Assembly (NCBI GenBank): GCA_946480245.1
Contig: CAMLIZ010000234.1
Coordinates: forward strand, 1-5,143
Direction of reading: 5' to 3'
Length of the DNA: 5,143 nucleotides
Origin: an uncultured Pseudomonadota bacterium
Lineage (GTDB): Bacteria; Pseudomonadota; Gammaproteobacteria; Burkholderiales; Burkholderiaceae
The number at the start of each line of letters is the position of its first letter. The stretch's first letter is position 1. Of this stretch, positions 1 through 5,143 are shown one piece after another. The position numbers and the translations under genes are program-made. The notes under the pieces are model-generated. The model was not told the origin of the DNA. It saw nothing but the letters and a program-made list of their open reading frames with translations, and ran no database searches.

Positions 1-219
1 ACCGACCGCCTGCGCAAGACCACCGAAGCCGCGGCGCAGAAGAACGGCCAGCCCTTCGACGCGCTGTGGAGCAAGCGGCAGCAGGGTGTGCCCGCGCAGC
101 GCTTCGGCACGCCGGAGGAGTTTGGCGCGACGTGCGCGTTCCTGTGCAGCCGGCACGCCGGCTTCATCACCGGGCAGAACTGGCTGCTCGACGGCGGTGC
201 CTATCCCGGCACGTTCTGA
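1..219 (+). CDS. SDR family oxidoreductase, C-terminal fragment (5' end outside window)
   Basis: This is the last 72 codons of a gene that begins before the window; frame 1 is open from base 1 to the TGA at 217-219. The fragment reads as the C-terminal third of a classical short-chain dehydrogenase/reductase. A substrate-lid helix region is followed by the hallmark RFGTPEEFG segment (about residues 35-43 of the fragment), the helix CAFLCSRHAGF, then ITGQ and the LDGG turn near the C-terminus, ending in GGAYPGTF. In this family these elements close the Rossmann fold and form the dimer/tetramer interface; the enzyme is a cytosolic NAD(P)H-dependent reductase of a carbonyl or hydroxyl substrate. 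The catalytic Ser-Tyr-Lys and the cofactor-binding glycines lie upstream and cannot be checked, so the substrate is unknown. A GST-like gene starts 11 bases downstream, which suggests co-transcription. Family assignment is confident; the specific function is not. Confidence -1.
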   Translation, partial: TDRLRKTTEAAAQKNGQPFDALWSKRQQGVPAQRFGTPEEFGATCAFLCSRHAGFITGQNWLLDGGAYPGTF

Positions 220-220
220 C

Positions 221-226
221 AGGAGG
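221..226 (+). promoter_or_regulatory. Shine-Dalgarno site of the GST-like gene
   Basis: A perfect AGGAGG lies 4 bases before the ATG at 231 and directly after the SDR stop codon. It decides the start of the GST-like gene: the reading frame stays open upstream to position 66, but that extension lies inside the SDR coding sequence and has no such site. Confidence -1.
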
Positions 227-230
227 CGAC

Positions 231-884
231 ATGAGCATCGAATCGGGTGAACATGTTCTGTATGGCTACCAGGGCAGCGGCAGCGCGGCCGTGGAGGCGG
301 CGCTGATCCTGGCGCAGTTGCCGTTTCGCATGGTCAACGCCGCGTCGTGGGACGGCGCCAGCGAGATCGAGGCGCTCAAGCGCGTGAACCCGCTGCTGCA
401 GATCCCCGCACTGCGCTGGCCGGACGGCAGCACGATGAGCGAGAGCGCGGCCATCCTGATCGAGTTGGGCCTGCGCCATCCCGAGAGCGGCCTGCTGCCC
501 GCCGACCCGATGCAGCGCGCGCACTGCATCCGCGGGCTCGTGTTCATCGCCGCCAACTGCTATGCGGCGATCGGCGTGATCGACTACCCCGAACGCTGGA
601 CCACGGGCAGCGACGAAGCCGAACAGCAGCGCGTGCGCGACGGCACGCGGGCGCGCCTGCACACCCTGTGGGAGCGTTTTGCCGACACCTTTGCGCCACA
701 GCCGTGGCTCAGCGGCGAGCGCATCGGCGCGCTTGATCTGCTGGCGGCGGTGGTGTCCAGGTGGTCCGGCGCGCGGGCGCATCTGCGTGAAGCGCGGCCG
801 CAGTGGTGCGCAGTGCTGCAGCGCGTGGAGCAGCAGGCGGCCGTGGCGCCGGTGTTCGCGCGCCATTGGCCTCCCAAGGCCTGA
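231..884 (+). CDS. Glutathione S-transferase family protein
   Basis: A complete 217-residue protein, the usual length of a cytosolic GST. The N-terminal half (about residues 8-82) fits the thioredoxin-like glutathione-binding domain. It has a first strand and helix LYGYQGSGSAAVEAAL (10-25), then NPLLQIPAL (53-61) containing the cis-proline P59, then the E71-S72 pair that in GSTs holds the gamma-glutamyl group of glutathione. The rest (about 90-205) is helical with GALDLLAA, matching the conserved C-terminal GST helix where an Asp caps the helix. The family conjugates or reduces electrophiles with glutathione, or acts as a glutathione-dependent isomerase or lyase; the substrate cannot be read here. 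The activating residue is unclear: S16 or S18 sits in the expected place, with no Cys or clear catalytic Tyr. It follows the SDR gene by 11 bases, probably in one operon. Its TGA stop faces the transporter stop with 2 bases between. Confidence -1.
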   Translation: MSIESGEHVLYGYQGSGSAAVEAALILAQLPFRMVNAASWDGASEIEALKRVNPLLQIPALRWPDGSTMSESAAILIELGLRHPESGLLPADPMQRAHCIRGLVFIAANCYAAIGVIDYPERWTTGSDEAEQQRVRDGTRARLHTLWERFADTFAPQPWLSGERIGALDLLAAVVSRWSGARAHLREARPQWCAVLQRVEQQAAVAPVFARHWPPKA

Positions 885-886
885 GC

Positions 887-1801
887 TCAGCGGCGCGACG
901 ACACCGCGATGCCCGCCACGATCAGCGCGAACGCGAGGCCGTGGTAGAGCTGAGGGGCCTCACCCAGCACGGCCGCCGACAGCAGCGCGGCAAACAGTGG
1001 CGTCAGGTTCGAGAAGAACGCAGCCACCGCCGGCCCTACCGCGGCCACGCCGCGAGCCCAGAAGCGATAGGCGATCACCGACGGGCCGACCGCCACATAG
1101 GCCAGCGCCCAACCCACGCCCGCCGACCAGTGCAGCGTCGAGTGGGTGAGCCCGTGCTCGACGCCGGCCGCCGCTGCGCCGAACAGGCTGCCGAACAGCG
1201 TCTGCACCAGCAGCAGCTCGGCCCAGTTCCACGGCGGCCGCGCTTCGCCGCGCAGGGACGCCGGCGGACGGGCCAGCAGCCAGCTGTAGAAGGCCCAGGC
1301 CATCACGGCCACCAGCATCAGCAGGTCGCCATTGACGAAGTGCACGCGCGCCAGCGCCGCCGCCTCACCGCGCGACAACACCACCAGCACGCCGGCCAGC
1401 GACAGCGCGGCGCCGATCCACTCGCGGCCACGCGGCCGCACCCGATAGAAGAGGGCGCCGATGCCCATCATCCACAGCGGGGAACTGGCCGCGATCAGCG
1501 TCACGTTCAGCGGCGTGGAGGTGGTGAGTGCCAGGTACTGCAGCGCGTTGTAGCAGCCCACGCCGAGAAAGCTCATCAGCGCCAGTTCAGGCCAGCGCTG
1601 CGCGATGCGCCGGCGCGCCTCGGCACTGCCGATCGCGCGCCAGCCCAGTGGCAGCAGCAGCAGCGTGGCGAGCAGCCAGCGCAGCGCATTGAGCGCCAGC
1701 GGCGGCACACTGCCCACCATCAGCCGGCCCACCACTGCGTTGCCGGCCCACAGCAGCGGCGGCAGCGTGAGCAGCAGCGCCATGCGCGCATTCAGCTTCA
1801 C
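887..1801 (-). CDS. EamA/DMT-family membrane transporter
   Basis: A 304-residue, very hydrophobic protein with about ten predicted membrane helices, the standard size of a drug/metabolite transporter with two EamA repeats. The first repeat opens at LLLTLPPLLWAGNAVVGR (about 9-26); the second covers about 158-300, ending with a helix bearing SNLTPLFAALLSAAVLGE (264-281), the typical EamA signature of a proline and small residues before a conserved Glu. It resides in the inner membrane and most likely exports (or takes up) a small metabolite or amino acid; the substrate cannot be inferred. I chose the GTG at 1801 because it forms a GTGA overlap with the stop of the upstream gene, which implies translational coupling; a GTG one codon earlier (1804) is equally possible and the first internal ATG is at 1783. 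Only a weak GGGG (1815-1818) serves as ribosome site. The frame stays open far upstream to 2185, but that part overlaps the DUF2007 gene and is not membrane-like. Confidence -1.
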   Translation of the reverse strand: MKLNARMALLLTLPPLLWAGNAVVGRLMVGSVPPLALNALRWLLATLLLLPLGWRAIGSAEARRRIAQRWPELALMSFLGVGCYNALQYLALTTSTPLNVTLIAASSPLWMMGIGALFYRVRPRGREWIGAALSLAGVLVVLSRGEAAALARVHFVNGDLLMLVAVMAWAFYSWLLARPPASLRGEARPPWNWAELLLVQTLFGSLFGAAAAGVEHGLTHSTLHWSAGVGWALAYVAVGPSVIAYRFWARGVAAVGPAVAAFFSNLTPLFAALLSAAVLGEAPQLYHGLAFALIVAGIAVSSRR

Positions 1802-2103
1802 CACGGGCCCATCGCCCCGCAGTTCCAGCACTGTTCGAACGGACCGTCGATGCGCTCGTGGCAGGCCTGGCACACCCAGTGGCGCCAGGTGGGGTGGCGC
1901 AGCGCGTGCAGCCGCTGCTCGGCCAGTGCGAACTGCGCGTCGTCGGTGACCCACACCTCGGGCAAGGCCTGGTCGGGCGGAATCTCGCCGGCAATGCTGC
2001 TGTTGTAGGCGCGCTGCACGCTGGCGGCGATGCCCTCGTGGCCGAGCATGTCGGCCCACAAGGTGGCGATCGCGAGGTTGGGGGCTCGTGTGAGGCGCTT
2101 CAA
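1798..2103 (-). CDS. DUF2007 domain protein with C-terminal zinc ribbon
   Basis: A 101-residue protein when started at TTG 2103. Residues 1-65 fit the DUF2007 ('putative signal transducing protein') fold: RAPNLAIATLWADML (6-20), a glycine turn HEGIAASVQ, then LPEVWV (47-52) and the DDAQFALAEQRL helix. A short linker leads to a C-terminal zinc ribbon W-x-CxxC...CxWxC type, with C78, C81, C92 and C95. The biochemical role of the family is not established; a small soluble regulatory or binding protein is the usual guess. The start is uncertain: I prefer the TTG because the resulting MKRLTRAPN matches how family members usually begin, while an in-frame GTG at 2130 would add nine residues with no ribosome site. 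It overlaps the EamA gene by 4 bases and is the first gene of that minus-strand pair. Family call fairly sure, start less so. Confidence -1.
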   Translation of the reverse strand: MKRLTRAPNLAIATLWADMLGHEGIAASVQRAYNSSIAGEIPPDQALPEVWVTDDAQFALAEQRLHALRHPTWRHWVCQACHERIDGPFEQCWNCGAMGPW

Positions 2104-2187
2104 GACAGGGACATGCGCAAGCGGGGCCACATGCTAATGCCGGCTGGCGTAACCTCGCGCGGTCGAATGCAAACCAGGAGTGCACAG
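2104..2187. promoter_or_regulatory. Divergent intergenic region between the DUF2007 gene and qor
   Basis: These 84 bases separate two genes read in opposite directions and must carry the start signals of both, at least for the minus-strand pair. The sequence is less GC-rich than the flanking genes. On the minus strand, TAGCAT at 2132-2137 could be a -10 element, which would place transcription start too close for the alternative GTG 2130 start and so favours TTG 2103; I see no matching -35 at the right distance. No convincing sigma-70 pair is visible for qor, and I see no clear operator palindrome. Confidence -1.
2176..2180 (+). promoter_or_regulatory. Shine-Dalgarno site of qor
   Basis: AGGAG lies 7 bases before the ATG at 2188. 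It fixes the qor start: the reading frame is open back to 1858, but that stretch runs antisense through the DUF2007 gene and lacks a similar site. Confidence -1.
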
Positions 2188-3171
2188 ATGCCCAAGGCGA
2201 TCCAGATCAACGAGTTCGGCGGCCCCGAGGTGCTCAAGCTGGTGGAGGTGGACGTGGGCCAGCCGGGCCCCGGCGAGATCCGCATCCGCCACCAGGCCTG
2301 CGGCATCAATTTCATCGATGTGTATCAGCGCACAGGCCTGTACCCGAACCAGCTGCCGCTGGTGCTGGGCATGGAGGGCGCGGGCATCGTGGAGGCGGTG
2401 GGCGATGGCGTGACGCACCTGCAGGCCGGCGACCGCGCTGCCTATGCCAGCAACCCGCCCGGCGCCTACAGCGAGGTGCGGGTGATGCCGGCCAAGTGCG
2501 TGGTGCGCCTGCCCGACGGCATCGACTTCGAGCAGGGCGCGGCGATGATGCTCAAGGGCCTGACGGTGCAGTACCTGCTGCGCAAGACGCAACCGCAAGG
2601 CGGCCTCCACGAGGGCGACTTCATCGTGTTCCATGCGGCGGCCGGTGGCGTGGGCCTGATCGCCTGCCAGTGGGCGCGCGCGATGGGGCTGCGGCTGATC
2701 GGCACTGCGGGCAGCGACGAGAAGTGCGCGCTGGCGCAGGCCAACGGCGCGGCGCACGTGATCAACTACAAGCGCGAGGATTTCGTCGCGCGCGTGAAGG
2801 AGATCACCGGCGGGCGCGGCGTGAAGGCGGTGTACGACTCGATCGGCAAGGACACCTTCGAGCGCTCGCTCGACTGCCTGCAGCCGTTTGGCCTGCTGGC
2901 CAGCTTCGGCAACGCCAGCGGGCCGGTGCCGCCGTTCAACACCGGGTTGCTCGCGGCCAAGGGCTCGCTGTACCTCACGCGGCCCACGCTGTTCACGCAC
3001 ATCGCCACCCGCGAAGCCACGCAGGCGATGGCCGACGACCTGTTCGGCATGGTGACCAGCGGCAAGGTGAAGATCAACGTCGACCAGCGCTACCCGCTGG
3101 CCGAGGCGGCGCAGGCACAGCGCGACCTCGAAGCCCGCAAGACCACCGGCTCGGGCGTGTTGCTGCCCTGA
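2188..3171 (+). CDS. qor: NADPH:quinone oxidoreductase (zeta-crystallin type)
   Basis: A complete 327-residue member of the zinc-free medium-chain dehydrogenase/reductase group, the same length as E. coli quinone oxidoreductase and recognisably similar along its whole length. The N-terminal GroES-like domain includes GINFIDVYQRTGLYP (39-53) and GMEGAGIVEAVGDGV (61-75). The Rossmann domain holds the nucleotide-binding AAAGGVG (150-156) with Q161 and R164 after it, as in the zeta-crystallin signature. K179 and Y194 (in VINYKRED) sit where the family contacts NADPH phosphate. YDSIG and LDCLQPFGLLASFGNASG follow, then the C-terminal GSGVLLP. No structural or catalytic zinc cysteine cluster is present. 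The enzyme reduces quinones by one electron, or other activated carbonyl or alkene substrates, with NADPH in the cytosol; the physiological substrate is not fixed. The gene stands alone, divergent from the DUF2007-EamA pair and convergent with the DUF2189 gene (18-base gap). Confidence is high for the family. Confidence -1.
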   Translation: MPKAIQINEFGGPEVLKLVEVDVGQPGPGEIRIRHQACGINFIDVYQRTGLYPNQLPLVLGMEGAGIVEAVGDGVTHLQAGDRAAYASNPPGAYSEVRVMPAKCVVRLPDGIDFEQGAAMMLKGLTVQYLLRKTQPQGGLHEGDFIVFHAAAGGVGLIACQWARAMGLRLIGTAGSDEKCALAQANGAAHVINYKREDFVARVKEITGGRGVKAVYDSIGKDTFERSLDCLQPFGLLASFGNASGPVPPFNTGLLAAKGSLYLTRPTLFTHIATREATQAMADDLFGMVTSGKVKINVDQRYPLAEAAQAQRDLEARKTTGSGVLLP

Positions 3172-3189
3172 CCGGGCGGCGGCCACCCC

Positions 3190-3957
3190 TCAGCCCACGG
3201 CGGCCCGGTAGGCGTGCCACGAAGCGTGGCCGAGCACCGGGCCGACCACCAGTAGGCCGAGGAAGCCCGGCAGCATGGCCAGCGCCACCAGCACGGTCAG
3301 CAGCGCGCCCCACAGCAGCATCACGCCGGTCTGCGTCAGCACGAGGCGCAGGCTGGTGAGGGCCGCGCTGATCGCATCGGTATCGCGGTCCAGGATCATC
3401 GGTATCGAGATCGCGCTGATCGCGTAGATCAGCCCGGCGAACAGGCCGCCCACGGCCAGGTAGGCGACGATGAAGCCGGCGTTGTCGGGGCTCAGCAGCG
3501 CGAGCAGCGAGCCCTTGAAATCCGGCATGCCGTCGAAGCTGAGCGCGAACACGATCAGCGACGCGCGCGCCCACAGCATCTCCAGCACCAGCAGCACGAA
3601 CGCGAAGATCGCCATCGCGCCCAGATGGGGCGCCCAGGCCCGCAACGATTCGCCCAGTGCGGGCGGCTCACCGCGCTCGATGTGCCGGCTCGCCTGGTAC
3701 AGGCCGACGCACAGGAACGGGCCGGCAAGCAGGAAGCCGGCCGACAGCGCGAGCACGTAGGCCGGCGCGTGCTCGAACACCTTCAGCAGCGCCCAGCCCA
3801 TGCCGACGAAGCAGGCGCCATAGAACAGGCCGATGACGGGGCAGCAGCGGAAATCGCGCCAGCCCCGTGCAAGCCAGCGCAGCGGGTCGCGCCAGACCAG
3901 CCGCCGCAGCGGCAGGTCGAACGGGGATGAAGGCAAGGGCGCATCGACAGGGGACAT
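3190..3957 (-). CDS. DUF2189 family multi-pass inner-membrane protein
   Basis: A 255-residue protein with a soluble N-terminus (1-38) bearing LRRLVWRDPLRWLARGWRDF, then about six hydrophobic segments (roughly 40-60, 66-90, 112-135, 163-188, 208-232 and possibly 232-245). Features seen in DUF2189 proteins are GPFLCVGLYQASRHIERGEPP (split about 79-99), SAISIPMILDRDTDA (181-195) shortly before the last long helices, and a terminal VVGPVLGHASWHAYRA (237-252). The family has no established function; it is found in many proteobacteria as an integral inner-membrane protein. The start ATG at 3957 is well supported by AGGAGG on the minus strand (3965-3970), 7 bases upstream. It lies 60 bases downstream of lspA on the same strand, so it may be the last gene of the ileS-lspA transcript, although a short GC hairpin lies between. 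Its stop faces that of qor. The family call is fairly confident; the role is unknown. Confidence -1.
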   Translation of the reverse strand: MSPVDAPLPSSPFDLPLRRLVWRDPLRWLARGWRDFRCCPVIGLFYGACFVGMGWALLKVFEHAPAYVLALSAGFLLAGPFLCVGLYQASRHIERGEPPALGESLRAWAPHLGAMAIFAFVLLVLEMLWARASLIVFALSFDGMPDFKGSLLALLSPDNAGFIVAYLAVGGLFAGLIYAISAISIPMILDRDTDAISAALTSLRLVLTQTGVMLLWGALLTVLVALAMLPGFLGLLVVGPVLGHASWHAYRAAVG

Positions 3958-3964
3958 GAGGACT

Positions 3965-3970
3965 CCTCCT
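3965..3970 (-). promoter_or_regulatory. Shine-Dalgarno site of the DUF2189 gene
   Basis: On the minus strand this reads AGGAGG, 7 bases before the ATG whose first base is 3957. It is a full-strength site, so the gene does not depend on coupling to lspA for translation. Confidence -1.
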
Positions 3971-3996
3971 GCCGGCTACCGTAGGGCGCGCGCGGC

Positions 3997-4013
3997 GGCC
4001 CGACCAGCGGGCC
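3997..4013 (-). terminator. Short GC hairpin after lspA (possible weak terminator or 3' stabiliser)
   Basis: A 6-bp stem GGCCCG/CGGGCC with a 5-base loop starts 4 bases after the lspA stop codon on the minus strand. There is no following run of T, so it does not meet the rule for an intrinsic terminator. In such GC-rich DNA a stem of this size can arise by chance. It could slow or protect the lspA transcript end or mean nothing. Confidence -1.
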
Positions 4014-4017
4014 TTCC

Positions 4018-4506
4018 CTAGCTCTTGCGAACGCGCCGCAGCTCGTCGAGGATCAGCAGCGCGGCGCCCAGCGTGATGGCGCTGTCGGCGAGGTTGAAGG
4101 CCGGGAAGTACCAGCTGCCGTGGTGCACCTGGATGAAGTCGACCACGTAGCCGTGCCATACCCGGTCGATGACGTTGCCCAGGGCACCGCCGAGGATGAA
4201 CGCGAGCGCGCCGGCGAACAACGTCTGCGCCGCGTGGCGGCGCAGCATCCACACGATGAACACCGCGGCCGCCAGGCCGAGTGCAATGAACATCGGGCGC
4301 TGCCAGCCAGAGGCGTCGCGCAGGAACGAGAACGCAGCGCCGGTGTTGTGCGCGCGCACGATGTCGAACCAGGCGTAGATGCGGTGCACGTCGCCGAGCT
4401 GCATCGTGCGCACGATCGCTGCCTTGGCGAGCTGGTCCAGCACGATCACCAGCGCGGCCAGCCCGACCCAGGGCGCGATGCTGCTGCGTTGCGAAGACGA
4501 TGCCAT
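4018..4506 (-). CDS. lspA: Lipoprotein signal peptidase (signal peptidase II)
   Basis: A complete 162-residue inner-membrane aspartyl protease that cuts the signal peptide from diacylglyceryl-modified prolipoproteins just before the lipidated cysteine, after Lgt and before Lnt. Four membrane segments are visible (about 12-32, 70-88, 95-113 and 138-156). Conserved family blocks are all present: DQLAK (24-28), the [16 protein letters not shown] block (47-62, N54), [16 protein letters not shown] (110-125) and [13 protein letters not shown] (132-144). By comparison with the Pseudomonas enzyme the catalytic pair should be D123 and D141. The ATG at 4506 is supported by GAGGGG (4513-4518) on the minus strand, 6 bases away; the frame is open further upstream but lies in ileS. 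It follows ileS by 10 bases, the usual proteobacterial arrangement. All key residues are intact. It is the target of the antibiotic globomycin (family knowledge). Confidence -1.
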   Translation of the reverse strand: MASSSQRSSIAPWVGLAALVIVLDQLAKAAIVRTMQLGDVHRIYAWFDIVRAHNTGAAFSFLRDASGWQRPMFIALGLAAAVFIVWMLRRHAAQTLFAGALAFILGGALGNVIDRVWHGYVVDFIQVHHGSWYFPAFNLADSAITLGAALLILDELRRVRKS

Positions 4507-4512
4507 CGCGCG

Positions 4513-4518
4513 CCCCTC
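4513..4518 (-). promoter_or_regulatory. Shine-Dalgarno site of lspA overlapping the ileS stop
   Basis: On the minus strand GAGGGG shares two bases with the TGA stop of ileS (4517-4519) and sits 6 bases before the lspA ATG. The overlap implies that ribosomes ending ileS can help start lspA, and it decides the lspA start. Confidence -1.
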
Positions 4519-5143
4519 AGGCGATGAGGCGCTGCTCACCGGCGCCGAAGAGGTTGCTGACGCAGCGGCCGCAGATCGTGGGATGCGCCGGATCGCTGCC
4601 CACGTCGGCGCGGTAGTGCCAGCAGCGCTCGCACTTGGGGTCGGTGGCCGCGCGCACGCGCACCTGCAGCTCGGTGCCCGGCTGCAGCTCGGCACCGGAG
4701 GTGATCAGCACGAAGCGCAGGTCGTCGCCCAGCGACTGAAGCAGCGCCAAGTCGTCGGCGGCCGCCACCAGCGTGGCCACGGCCTGCAGCGACGAGCCGA
4801 TGGCGCCGGTGCCGCGCACGTTTTCGATTTCCTTGTTCACCGCCTCGCGCAGCTCGCGCAAGCGCCCCCACTTGGCCAGCAGCGCGTCGTCGGCCGGCGG
4901 GAACTGCCAGTAGGTCTCGGTGAAGATCGTCTCGCCGCCGGCGAACAACTTCCACGCCTCCTCGGCGGTGAAGCTGAGAAACGGTGCCATCCAGCGCAGC
5001 ATCGCCTGCGTGATGTGCCACAGCGCGGTCTGCGCCGAGCGGCGCGCCAGGCTGTCGGCCTGCGTGGTGTAGAGCCGGTCCTTCAGGATGTCGAGGTAGA
5101 ACGCGCCCAGGTCTTCCGAGCAGTACACCTGCAGCTTGGCCAC
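4517..5143 (-). CDS. ileS: Isoleucine--tRNA ligase, C-terminal fragment (5' end outside window)
   Basis: These are the last 208 codons of ileS; the gene continues beyond base 5143. Class I isoleucyl-tRNA synthetase charges tRNA-Ile in the cytosol with isoleucine and ATP. Seen here is the anticodon-binding helical domain beginning with [20 protein letters not shown] (about fragment residues 6-25), then [22 protein letters not shown] (43-64), a hallmark of the Ile/Val/Leu synthetase anticodon domain, followed by ETYWQFP. The C-terminal zinc-binding module is complete: [12 protein letters not shown] and ICGRCVSNL, giving Cys at 171, 174, 191 and 194 of the fragment. This module is typical of the bacterial E. 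coli-like IleS rather than the eukaryote-like, mupirocin-resistant type, which lacks it in this form. The catalytic HIGH and KMSKS motifs lie outside. The first visible codon, GTG at 5143, is an internal valine, not a start. lspA follows 10 bases on. Confidence -1.
   Translation of the reverse strand: MAKLQVYCSEDLGAFYLDILKDRLYTTQADSLARRSAQTALWHITQAMLRWMAPFLSFTAEEAWKLFAGGETIFTETYWQFPPADDALLAKWGRLRELREAVNKEIENVRGTGAIGSSLQAVATLVAAADDLALLQSLGDDLRFVLITSGAELQPGTELQVRVRAATDPKCERCWHYRADVGSDPAHPTICGRCVSNLFGAGEQRLIA

Noticed and set aside
868..881. Small hairpin GGCCT-CCCA-AGGCC at the end of the GST-like gene
   Set aside because: Only 5 base pairs, inside the coding sequence and without a T run; not enough for a terminator call.
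803..2008. A 401-codon plus-strand open frame opposite the EamA transporter and DUF2007 genes
   Set aside because: Its translation is rich in Arg, Gln and His without domains, which is what the antisense of a GC-rich membrane protein gene gives. The minus-strand genes have clear family motifs.
1802..2185. An N-terminal extension of the EamA transporter frame up to 2185
   Set aside because: The extension overlaps the DUF2007 gene in another frame, is Arg/Pro-rich and has no family similarity; the transporter's first membrane helix starts just after 1801.
2134..3186. A 350-codon minus-strand open frame antisense to qor
   Set aside because: Composition is dominated by Arg, Ala, His and Leu with no recognisable domain; stop codons are rare on all frames in this GC-rich DNA. 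qor on the plus strand is well supported.
3172..3208. CCGGGC...GCCCGG inverted repeat across the qor/DUF2189 convergent junction
   Set aside because: A 6-bp stem with a 25-base loop and no T run; it is expected by chance in such GC-rich sequence.
4507..4695. Upstream extension of the lspA frame inside ileS
   Set aside because: The extra residues are Ala/Ser/Pro/Arg-rich shadow sequence of the ileS zinc module; the ribosome site and the family's usual length support the start at 4506.

Overview
The window looks like ordinary chromosomal DNA from a GC-rich betaproteobacterium, most likely of the order Burkholderiales (the Rubrivivax/Leptothrix/Methylibium/Ideonella kind). This is inferred from the strong G/C bias at third codon positions and from the protein variants seen (ileS-lspA, DUF2189, DUF2007 with a zinc ribbon, an E. 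coli-like quinone oxidoreductase of exactly 327 residues). I cannot name the species. Coding density is very high. No stretch longer than about 85 bases lacks a gene, and I see no tRNA, rRNA, CRISPR array, insertion sequence, phage gene or long repeat.

Layout. (1) Positions 1-884, plus strand: the 3' end of a short-chain dehydrogenase/reductase (SDR) gene, then, 11 bases on, a complete glutathione S-transferase-like gene. They are probably co-transcribed. (2) Positions 887-2103, minus strand: a small DUF2007/zinc-ribbon gene overlaps an EamA-type drug/metabolite transporter gene by 4 bases (GTGA), so the two are likely translationally coupled. The transporter converges on the GST gene with only 2 bases between their stop codons. 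(3) Positions 2104-2187: a divergent intergenic region that must hold the promoters of both flanking units. (4) Positions 2188-3171, plus strand: NADPH:quinone oxidoreductase (qor). (5) Positions 3190-5143, minus strand: the 3' end of ileS (isoleucyl-tRNA synthetase), then lspA (lipoprotein signal peptidase), then a DUF2189 multi-pass membrane protein gene. qor and the DUF2189 gene converge with an 18-base gap.

How the genes work together. ileS-lspA is a classic proteobacterial housekeeping pair, linking isoleucine charging with lipoprotein maturation. The other genes are small accessory metabolic or membrane functions (redox/detoxification: SDR, GST, Qor; transport: EamA; unknown membrane role: DUF2189). 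No shared pathway is evident beyond the SDR-GST and DUF2007-EamA pairings.

I looked for an undescribed system and did not find a convincing one. The most unusual local points are the DUF2007-EamA coupling, the place of DUF2189 after lspA, and the compact convergent junctions. All are of modest interest.
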